Under the pieces are notes generated by a model. It saw only the letters and a list, made by a program, of their open reading frames with translations. It was not told the DNA's origin and searched no databases. The translations under genes were made by a program, and so were the position numbers. DNA of 14,271 nucleotides from Limnochordia bacterium. Lineage in GTDB: Bacteria; Bacillota; Limnochordia; Darwinibacteriales; SLO01. Below are positions 7,180 to 13,518 of the stretch, one piece after another (within the stretch, counting starts at the first letter, position 1; each line of letters starts with the position of its first letter). Location: assembly GCA_007132635.1 (NCBI GenBank), contig SLOG01000026.1, positions 1 through 14,271 on the forward strand. The letters run 5' to 3'.

Positions 7180-7422
7180 ATGAGGGTTCGCATTCACTAC
7201 TGTACAGCTTGAGGGTACCTATCCAAAGCCGCCAGTTTGGCGGAACGTCTGCTGGATGAACACAGAAACCAGATCACCGGGGTAGAACTTGTACCTGCGA
7301 GTGGTGGAGTCTTTGAAGTCGACATCAATGACCGACGAGTCTTTTCCAAGCAGGAGTTGGGCCGCTTCCCGAACGAGGGCGAGGCGGAAGAGCTGGTACG
7401 GAAACACATTGGAGGCAGCTGA
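7180..7422 (+). CDS. selW: SelW-like selenoprotein (SelW/SelT/SelH, Rdx family) with in-frame UGA = Sec11
   Basis: 80 aa with UGA read as selenocysteine; thioredoxin-like fold, probably a small cytosolic redox protein. The sequence begins MRVRIHYCTA-U-GYLSKAASL, giving the CxxU redox motif C8-T9-A10-U11 followed by GY, as in the SelW signature YCGAUGY. After it come AERLLDEH, then GGVFEVDINDRRVFSKQELGRFP, the 'G.FEV...G..V.SK...G..P' block of the family, and a final helix EAEELVRKHIGGS. The length equals that of typical SelW proteins. If UGA were a stop, only 10 residues would be made. The frame resumes at once with family sequence, so this is not a frameshifted pseudogene. The true stop is TGA at 7420-7422, with no SECIS-like stem seen after it. 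It is the only plus-strand gene in the window, divergent from the nif3-like gene and convergent with the pdxA2-like gene. The selA/B/C/D machinery must be encoded elsewhere. Confidence 0.93.
7210..7257 (+). promoter_or_regulatory. Bacterial SECIS element for Sec11
   Basis: The UGA is at 7210-7212. After it, CCGCCA (7229-7234) pairs perfectly with TGGCGG (7238-7243) around a GTT loop whose first base is G. The apical loop begins 22 nt after the UGA. As I recall the consensus for bacterial SECIS elements, the loop is 16-37 nt downstream with a G in its first two bases, so this fits. A lower helix ATCCA (7221-7225) with TGGAT (7253-7257) can extend it across an asymmetric internal loop. The structure is predicted by eye; SelB binding is inferred. 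Confidence 0.8.
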
Positions 7423-7438
7423 CAAGACTAGCCCTTTG

Positions 7439-8467
7439 CTACCGGGAAGGAGTATCAGCCTTCCCGGTGTTTTCGTTTCCCTGCTCGGAGAAGGTGACCG
7501 CATCTCGTATGGCAGCCTGCAGACTCGACGGATCAGCAATGCCTCGGCCGACAATGTCGTAAGCCGTCCCATGGTCCACACTAGTACGCACAATCGGAAG
7601 TCCGACGGTAATGTTCACTCCTTGTTCGAAGCCCAGCAACTTCACTGGAATGTGTCCCTGATCGTGATACATCGCCACCACCACATCAAATTCTCCTCGA
7701 TAGGCTCGGAAAAACACCGTATCCGGAGGCAGCGGACCTATCGCATTGATTCCCATCTGCTGAGCTCGTTCGCATGCAGGCCGGATTTCGTTCTCCTCTT
7801 CACCACAGCCAAACAGACCGCCTTCCCCCGCGTGGGGATTGACGCCGCAGACAGCAATGCGCGGCGCCTTCACTGCCCGGGCTAAGACTTCGTGGGCCAA
7901 CTCAATCACAGACAGGACACGCGCCGCCTTTATGCTCTGTACAGCGTCCACCAAACCCATATGCGTAGTAACGTGGATAACCTTTAGATTTGGTGCTGAC
8001 AGAAGCATCGCGTAGTCGCGGACCCCAGTCATCTCAGCCAAAATCTCTGTGTGACCAGGATAGCGATAGCCAGCCATGTGGAGAGCCTCTTTACTGATGG
8101 GCGCCGTGCAGATAGCCTGAATTGACCCTTTTAGAGCCAATCGAACAGCCTCAGCCAGATATGCATAGGCCGCTCGCCCCGACGCGGCGGACGGACAGCC
8201 GACCAACAGCCCGCAGTCTGCCACCTGCAAGTCAAGGCAATCAATTCCGGACATTCCATGATCAACTGTCTCCATATCGCCATAGGCAGAGACTGACACG
8301 GCGATATCTAGCTCGTCTGCCGCCTTCCTCAGTACCCAAGCGTCCCCTATAACAACCGGTCGACAAGGAGGAAGTGCATCCCGATCTGCCAGGGCTCTCA
8401 GCACAATCTCCGGGCCGATACCCGCTGGATCCCCCATAGTGATTCCGATGACGGGTCGTCTAGCCAC
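7439..8467 (-). CDS. PdxA2-type dehydrogenase (four-carbon acid sugar 4-phosphate dehydrogenase)
   Basis: 342 aa PdxA-family NAD-dependent, metal-dependent oxidative decarboxylase. PdxA oxidises 4-phospho-hydroxythreonine in vitamin B6 synthesis. The PdxA2 branch, found next to DUF1537 kinases, converts threonate/erythronate 4-phosphate to dihydroxyacetone phosphate and CO2. Visible are GITMGDPAGIGPE near the N-terminus, the three metal-binding histidines H139 (YPGHTE), H212 (VNPHAG) and H268 (MYHDQGH), and RTSVDHGTAYDIVGRG near the end. The start is GTG at 8467: AAGGAGGGG sits 6 nt upstream and the PdxA fold begins there, although the frame is open to 8503. It overlaps the kinase stop by 8 bp (GTGGCTAG), suggesting coupled translation. 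The neighbouring kinase, and the absence of pdxJ, favour a catabolic role over B6 synthesis. Confidence 0.9.
   Translation of the reverse strand: MARRPVIGITMGDPAGIGPEIVLRALADRDALPPCRPVVIGDAWVLRKAADELDIAVSVSAYGDMETVDHGMSGIDCLDLQVADCGLLVGCPSAASGRAAYAYLAEAVRLALKGSIQAICTAPISKEALHMAGYRYPGHTEILAEMTGVRDYAMLLSAPNLKVIHVTTHMGLVDAVQSIKAARVLSVIELAHEVLARAVKAPRIAVCGVNPHAGEGGLFGCGEEENEIRPACERAQQMGINAIGPLPPDTVFFRAYRGEFDVVVAMYHDQGHIPVKLLGFEQGVNITVGLPIVRTSVDHGTAYDIVGRGIADPSSLQAAIRDAVTFSEQGNENTGKADTPSR
7441..7478 (+). terminator. Intrinsic terminator of the selenoprotein gene, embedded in the 3' end of the pdxA2-like gene
   Basis: ACCGGGAAGG (7441-7450) pairs perfectly with CCTTCCCGGT (7459-7468) across an 8-nt loop, followed on the plus strand by GTTTTCGTTT. 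It lies 18 bp after the selenoprotein stop. The same bases encode the last residues (TGKADTPSR) of the convergent PdxA2-like protein. On the minus strand no U-tract follows, so it should terminate only plus-strand transcription. Confidence 0.9.
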
Positions 8468-9623
8468 TGATTTCCCCTCCTTTGCGCAAGCAATCCAAGG
8501 CATCGCGCATCATAGATGCACCACCGAACCCCCCGGCTTTTGTGATTATAAACATTCCCCGCTCTGGGCCGTCTTCAACGCGACAAATAGGAACTCCCTC
8601 GGAAAAGGCATCCAATACTCGCAGCCGAGTGCCGCCGAAAGCCCGGCATGCCTCATAGGCCGTATCACCACCGGTTAGGAACAAGGCGGTGTCCGTGATC
8701 GACAGCAATACCGCCGCAGTGAGCCTCCCTAACGCAGCGGCCGCAGTGCCGGAAAGATCCCCCGATTTCGAGGGTGACACTGTAGCGACTGCAGTTCCAT
8801 GGACCGTCAACGCTTCCAGGGCGATAGCTGCAGCCTCATCAAGGCTGTCAAGTAAAAAAACCGGATCCCAACAGAATACAGCCATGCCATGTCTTTCGGC
8901 ATCTTCAACCTGTCTGCGGCTTACAGCACTTTGGCTGCCCACTACCCCGAAAGCATGCTGGAAAGAGGGCAGGTTCACGTGTTGGTTAACACCATGAGGC
9001 TTTCGGCCCTGCGAGGACATCAGCGCTTTGGCAAGGCCCGCAGAGCCAGCCCAAAGACATCGTCCAAATTGACTCCGAGCGTGGATAACCAAATGCTCCA
9101 AGTCCTGAGGGGTTTCAGCATCGGCGGCGATGATCCCCTCCATTGGCAGAGCCCGGCCTTGTCTCAAGTCATCTAACCTATACCCATGCACTTGCGACTG
9201 CGTAAAAGGCCTTAGGTGATTCAGAAGGTCTCCCTTTCTTGCGCCATGCACATACAGCGCGCTTCCCATCACCTTGCGTCCGTTCTGGGGATACGCAGGA
9301 GTAATAACCGCCGTTCTGCACTTGGACACCTTCATTAGCGCATCCAGTTCGATTCCGACATGACCTCGCATCGTGGAGTCGATTTTTAAGAAGCACTGTT
9401 GTTCTTCAACAGCTCGGAGCCGCCAGCCGCTTACTATGGCCTGCCGTACAGCTCGCAGATCCTGCCGGCGGCGGTTTTCTGTATCCACAACCAAGACCTC
9501 AGTATCCCGGGCCTGGACAGCACATTCGGACAGTACAAGGGAAGTCGTAAGACCTGACTGAGCGAACTGAAGGCCGGTGTCTGCCGCCCCCGTAAGATCA
9601 TCAGCTAAGACCAGCCATTCCAC
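8460..9623 (-). CDS. Four-carbon acid sugar kinase (DUF1537 family; threonate/erythronate kinase type)
   Basis: 387 aa, slightly short for a family of about 400-430 aa. Characterised members phosphorylate O4 of D-threonate, L-threonate or D-erythronate with ATP. Motifs in order are LADDLTGAADTG at the N-terminus (6-17), LKIDSTMRGHVGIELDAL (79-96), ITPAYPQNGR (107-116), AGSAGLAKAL (192-201), FLTGGDTAYEA (315-325) and IITKAGGFGG (359-368) in the C-terminal nucleotide-binding domain. The start is GTG at 9623, 3 bp after the preceding stop, with a distant AGGGG, so translation is probably coupled. It is followed directly by the PdxA2-like gene, the known functional partner, so both enzymes likely carry a tetronate to dihydroxyacetone phosphate. 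The exact stereoisomer cannot be read from the sequence. Confidence 0.9.
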   Translation of the reverse strand: MEWLVLADDLTGAADTGLQFAQSGLTTSLVLSECAVQARDTEVLVVDTENRRRQDLRAVRQAIVSGWRLRAVEEQQCFLKIDSTMRGHVGIELDALMKVSKCRTAVITPAYPQNGRKVMGSALYVHGARKGDLLNHLRPFTQSQVHGYRLDDLRQGRALPMEGIIAADAETPQDLEHLVIHARSQFGRCLWAGSAGLAKALMSSQGRKPHGVNQHVNLPSFQHAFGVVGSQSAVSRRQVEDAERHGMAVFCWDPVFLLDSLDEAAAIALEALTVHGTAVATVSPSKSGDLSGTAAAALGRLTAAVLLSITDTALFLTGGDTAYEACRAFGGTRLRVLDAFSEGVPICRVEDGPERGMFIITKAGGFGGASMMRDALDCLRKGGEISG

Positions 9624-9626
9624 CGC

Positions 9627-10673
9627 TTACTCGCCCCTCAGACTTCGCACGGCCTCAACCATGGCCAAATACCCTTCGGACGGCACATAGTTGGGAATCG
9701 AGTTCCCTGATCCCAAGGCGACTCCCCCAGCGGCTTGAGCTACCTGGTAAACATCCCCTACATAGTCTGCTATTTCGTCACCTTTCTGCTGCACCAGAAC
9801 ATCTGTGTCAATGCCTCCGAAATTACCGATCCGATTACCATACTTCTCAACCCAGACAGAAAACGGCGCTATGACATCCTCGTTGGAGTGTTTTGCGTCA
9901 ATACGAGCTACGTCCAACAGCGCATCCATAACCCCAAAGATATTCCCGCACGAATGGAGAAGGAAGGGCTTTCCGGCCTCGTGCACTAGCTGAACCACCC
10001 GGGCATACTGCGGGATAATGTGCTGTTTGATGTCGGCTTCCGAGATCAATGTCGAACTCTTAAAACCCAAATCATCGCCAAATCTGCAGACAGCATAGGT
10101 TTGGCCGTAACGCCTTAGGAATTCCTGCCAGATCGCTACCATGGTCTCACCCACTGCCCCAAACAGATCAGCATAGAGTTTAGGATCGTCGGCCTGAATA
10201 TAACAGAGCTGCGTAAAACCAACGACATCCTGTACACACTCAAAAACGCCGTTGCCAGGCCCTCCCACTGCTTTCATTCCGGCTGGCATGACTTCTTCCA
10301 GCAGCGACAGATCTTCCTGATAACGTTCGAAAAACAAAGTGGGTAGATCAGCCCAGGGATAGCGTTCGAAGTCGCTGCGGTCCTTGATAACCCCGGGTTT
10401 GTGGGCTCCAAGGGCTCCGCTTCCCGGCATTATACTGCCAATTCCTTTTTCCAGGCTTACTGTATCGTATCCCATAGTTCTAAAGAACTCCACGTAATGG
10501 CGCAGGTACTCGCGCCGATCGGCGCGAGTACCTGCCGCTAGTTCTCGAAAGCTAACACCAAGAACACGCTCCATAACCTCGTCCGAGATGATGTGTTCAT
10601 AAAGCGGAATCCGCCGAGGAGCCCGATTGTATGCGGCATCAAGAACGTGTTGGTAATCTGGTTGAAATTCCAT
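9627..10673 (-). CDS. Uroporphyrinogen-decarboxylase-fold protein (methyltransferase-like, not haem synthesis)
   Basis: 348 aa protein of the UroD/MtaA superfamily (TIM barrel). It shows RAPRRIPLYEH near the N-terminus (18-28), GGPGNGVFE (137-145), FGDDLGFKSSTLIS (198-211), KPFLLHSCGNI (235-245) and GVALGSGNSIPNYVP near the C-terminus. True HemE has an arginine-rich MRQAGR motif at its N-terminus for binding uroporphyrinogen; it is absent here. HSCG (240-243) resembles the His-x-Cys zinc site of cobamide-dependent methyltransferases, but the usual last Cys position near the C-terminus reads GSGNS. Relatives are common in carbohydrate gene clusters of Bacillota without known function. ATG start with AGGAGGGG about 8 nt upstream; 14 bp after the GH38 gene. 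The substrate is unknown. Confidence 0.85.
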   Translation of the reverse strand: MEFQPDYQHVLDAAYNRAPRRIPLYEHIISDEVMERVLGVSFRELAAGTRADRREYLRHYVEFFRTMGYDTVSLEKGIGSIMPGSGALGAHKPGVIKDRSDFERYPWADLPTLFFERYQEDLSLLEEVMPAGMKAVGGPGNGVFECVQDVVGFTQLCYIQADDPKLYADLFGAVGETMVAIWQEFLRRYGQTYAVCRFGDDLGFKSSTLISEADIKQHIIPQYARVVQLVHEAGKPFLLHSCGNIFGVMDALLDVARIDAKHSNEDVIAPFSVWVEKYGNRIGNFGGIDTDVLVQQKGDEIADYVGDVYQVAQAAGGVALGSGNSIPNYVPSEGYLAMVEAVRSLRGE

Positions 10674-10687
10674 CCAATGTCCCCCTC

Positions 10688-13507
10688 CTAAGCCAACGAA
10701 ATGCAGAGATTGACAATGCGGCCTGCCCCTACGGTACAGGAGACTCGATCGCCATCTACCGTGACCTCACCATCAACCGGATTTTCGTTAATATCCACGA
10801 GAAAGGCCTTCTGCACAGACTTTCCCGTCCGCAGCCGGACACCCGTATCTTTTCCTTCCACTGCATAGAGACGTACAAGCAGGGTTTGACCGCTATCTTC
10901 CCCGTCCTCCAGCATCTTAACGGAGGATACGGCAACTCCCCCTTCTTCGAGCCGGATAAGGCTGTCGGAGAGAGGCAGTGACCCCGCCTGGATGGACGCA
11001 GAATACGGCGTCAGAGGGTGATTGAGATTATACGCATGTTGAATCAGCTGCTTATTGGGAGCAGTCTGCGAAACAGCGCTTAGGTTAAGGGTAAAGCGGT
11101 GGATACCGTATTCGGGATACGGGTCGGGATCAAACGAACTGCGAATGAGTGACACTCCGATGCCGTTGTCGACACCGCGAAAACCGTACTTCGAGTCGGT
11201 TGTCACCATAAGCGCCGCCTTCGCTTGCTGCCCCAGTGCAACAGCAAAGCTGTTAGCAGGTACATCCATATTCAGGCTCGGCCGTTCGATGGTGCCAAAC
11301 GGAACATCATATTTATAGGCGCTGCAATTATAGCTGACCGGCGCAAAGAAATTGAGCTGCGGAACATACCGACCAGGTTTTCCAACCTCATGCCAGTCGC
11401 ATTCGACATCGAAGCGGAGCGAACGGCTGCCTTTATCAAGAGACACGGTAACCTCAAGCTTCGAACGTTCAAACTCTATTTCATACGCCAAGACCTGGCG
11501 CAGTTCGGGCTTGTGCAGAAACTGCCCAACAAGCTTATGCGTGTTTTTGAATTTCGCGTTTTTGACCAGAGGTTCCACAGACGCATAGGTACCGACTATC
11601 CAAGATGTCATCCCCGCTCCGGGATCTTCCTGAATCAAGCGAAAGGCTGCAGAACGCTTCTTGTCAATGAGTTCCTGCCCCGTGCTCTTGTCCACTAGAG
11701 ACAGCAGCGCCAAACTGACAGAATCAAATGTCGCTTTAATCTGGTCGTTTTCCAAAATCAGATCAGGGCGTCGTTCAACACGGGGTTGCAGCGGCCAAGC
11801 CTTCCTCGGTTCCATATTTGGATCTTCCGTGACCAAATACGTGCTGTATCCACAAGACCGCACTTCTGCCTGAATCAACAGTTTCACGTACGTATGTCCC
11901 CAGTAGTGATTGGTCCCTGCCTCCAAAAGCTGATGCGGTACTTCATCACCACTTTCGTCCTTTACCACTAGGCGGCTTGTATCGCCCTGCCAATCCCACA
12001 CGATAACCTCAACGGTCTCGCTGCGCGGACAAAGTGCGCTGTTAAACACAGTGAACACGCGGTTAATGCCTGCACCGCGCGATGTCTGGGAGACGCCGAA
12101 AGCATCGACACCAAATCCGACACCAGCTCCCTCGGACACGGTATCGCTTATGTCGCCCAATTTCGCCATTGCTGCTGTGTTAATCTGCTTGGTAATGCCC
12201 CGCATCGCTTGAGTCTTTTCCGTCCCAGCGACTGCCAGCGCGTTCTGAAACAACCCCATAGCATGTTCCCTCGTATCAATGACGCCTGAACCGGGAATAA
12301 TGTCATGGAACTGATTAAACAATAGGTTCCGCCAGGCTGCGAAAAACCCATCGCGGTTGTAGTTACGCCCGGCTTTTACAGACGCTAACGCGCTCAGCGC
12401 TTCTGATTCGTTTAGAGCGGCTTCACCGACGCGGTTAGCCATCTTAATCCGGGATTGGGACGTGTAGCAGCCAGTGAAAATGAAGTTCCGTTCTCCGCGC
12501 ACTACTGGGAGTTTGTCAGCAACTGCACGCACCTGTTGATAGTACTCTGCATAGGTGCCAAAACGTATGGAGGGGAACACAGGCCACTCCTGCATGTCCA
12601 ATATCCGCTCAATATCCCTCCGAGTCGGCCCGCCACCGTGATCGCCAACTCCGTACACCTTCAGCATCGTCTTCATCCCGTACTTAGTGCAGAAACCCGG
12701 CACGTAGCTAGCCATCTTGGGTTCAATAGCGGCATTGTACCAAAGGGGTTCGCGGTAAACGAGTATGGACCGACCCGACGGCGCCTCCCATCGGTAGATA
12801 TTTTCATCGTCAGCACCTCGGCAGTGATAGTAAAACTCGACCCCACCGGATGCTAGGATTTCGGGGACATTGAGACTGTGACCAAAGGTATCTGGTTCGT
12901 AATCCAAACGCAGTGTATCCGGATCCAAATCCAGCAGCCGCGATAGATAGCGCTTAGTGTAAAGAATGTGCCGAGCCAAGCTCTCGCCACTGGGCATGTT
13001 TTTATCCGTTTCGACCCATGTGGAGGCGGATACTTCCCATCGTCCTTCGTGTACGCGGGTCTTAATCTCCTCCAGCATATCTGGTGCATGGTCCTCAACA
13101 ATCTTGTACACGGAGGCTTGGGATTGCGAGAACGTGAACTTCGGATACTCTTCCATCAAGCGAAGCATCGTCTCGAATGTATCGAGTGTGATAGCGACGG
13201 TCTCGTCAAAACGCCACATCCAGTTCATATCGATGTGCGCATGCGAAACACAGATCATCTCATACTGTTTGGCTGCTGCCGCCATGTCGGATAGAACATG
13301 TTCTGCAGCCTGAGCGGCCGACTTTGTGATCGTTTTTTCCTCGTCATAGGCCGCCAACAGCGCCGCCAACGCACGACTGATCAAACCATCATACTTTCCG
13401 TCCATTGTCTTTGACAGTTCCTGCGCATAGTCGATCTGGGCAAGCGTTCGCTCTGCCCAATAGCCGTTCACAGCCTTCCGCAGTTGGCTGAGAGTGCTGA
13501 TACTCAT
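10688..13507 (-). CDS. Alpha-mannosidase, glycoside hydrolase family 38
   Basis: 939 aa, normal for bacterial GH38. These enzymes hydrolyse alpha-mannosides by a retaining mechanism and need a divalent cation. The catalytic domain shows VSHAHIDMNWMWRF (87-100), whose H89, H91 and D93 include metal ligands, SQSQASVY (127-134), EGRWE (154-158), EPDTFGHS (204-211) with the expected nucleophile D206, GDHGGGPTRRDIE (288-300), and NQFHDIIPGSG (398-408). The rest is the beta-rich C-terminal part of the family. There is no signal peptide or membrane segment, so the enzyme is predicted to be cytosolic and to act on imported oligosaccharides or glycosides. ATG start with AGGAGG and 7-nt spacing. It lies 11 bp after the phosphotriesterase-like gene in the catabolic operon. 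Confidence 0.95.
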   Translation of the reverse strand: MSISTLSQLRKAVNGYWAERTLAQIDYAQELSKTMDGKYDGLISRALAALLAAYDEEKTITKSAAQAAEHVLSDMAAAAKQYEMICVSHAHIDMNWMWRFDETVAITLDTFETMLRLMEEYPKFTFSQSQASVYKIVEDHAPDMLEEIKTRVHEGRWEVSASTWVETDKNMPSGESLARHILYTKRYLSRLLDLDPDTLRLDYEPDTFGHSLNVPEILASGGVEFYYHCRGADDENIYRWEAPSGRSILVYREPLWYNAAIEPKMASYVPGFCTKYGMKTMLKVYGVGDHGGGPTRRDIERILDMQEWPVFPSIRFGTYAEYYQQVRAVADKLPVVRGERNFIFTGCYTSQSRIKMANRVGEAALNESEALSALASVKAGRNYNRDGFFAAWRNLLFNQFHDIIPGSGVIDTREHAMGLFQNALAVAGTEKTQAMRGITKQINTAAMAKLGDISDTVSEGAGVGFGVDAFGVSQTSRGAGINRVFTVFNSALCPRSETVEVIVWDWQGDTSRLVVKDESGDEVPHQLLEAGTNHYWGHTYVKLLIQAEVRSCGYSTYLVTEDPNMEPRKAWPLQPRVERRPDLILENDQIKATFDSVSLALLSLVDKSTGQELIDKKRSAAFRLIQEDPGAGMTSWIVGTYASVEPLVKNAKFKNTHKLVGQFLHKPELRQVLAYEIEFERSKLEVTVSLDKGSRSLRFDVECDWHEVGKPGRYVPQLNFFAPVSYNCSAYKYDVPFGTIERPSLNMDVPANSFAVALGQQAKAALMVTTDSKYGFRGVDNGIGVSLIRSSFDPDPYPEYGIHRFTLNLSAVSQTAPNKQLIQHAYNLNHPLTPYSASIQAGSLPLSDSLIRLEEGGVAVSSVKMLEDGEDSGQTLLVRLYAVEGKDTGVRLRTGKSVQKAFLVDINENPVDGEVTVDGDRVSCTVGAGRIVNLCISLA

Positions 13508-13518
13508 TCAAATTCCTC

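Noticed and set aside
7210..7212. TGA in the selenoprotein gene as a tryptophan codon (alternative genetic code) or as a disabling mutation
   Set aside because: Other genes here end in TGA (for example the PBP at 1611-1613), so TGA is a stop in this organism. The SECIS-like stem and the CxxU position favour selenocysteine over a pseudogene.
7164..7259. Small out-of-frame ORF (31 aa) starting at ATG 7164 with GAGGAG just upstream, overlapping the selenoprotein start
   Set aside because: The peptide has no recognisable features and its frame has no coding character. The stronger SD and the family match belong to ATG 7180. A regulatory uORF cannot be excluded but is not supported.
7237..7422. 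Stand-alone ORF of 61 aa starting with TTG in the second half of the selenoprotein gene
   Set aside because: It has no ribosome binding site and lacks the redox motif. The in-frame sequence upstream of the TGA completes a SelW protein, so it is only the C-terminal part.
7289..7885. 198-aa plus-strand ORF crossing the selenoprotein end and the pdxA2 gene
   Set aside because: It runs antisense to the well-supported PdxA2 coding region and through the terminator, with no family-like motifs.
7439..8467. Vitamin B6 biosynthetic PdxA
   Set aside because: No pdxJ or other B6 gene is near. The overlapping DUF1537 kinase is the hallmark partner of catabolic PdxA2, although the family motifs alone cannot exclude PdxA activity.
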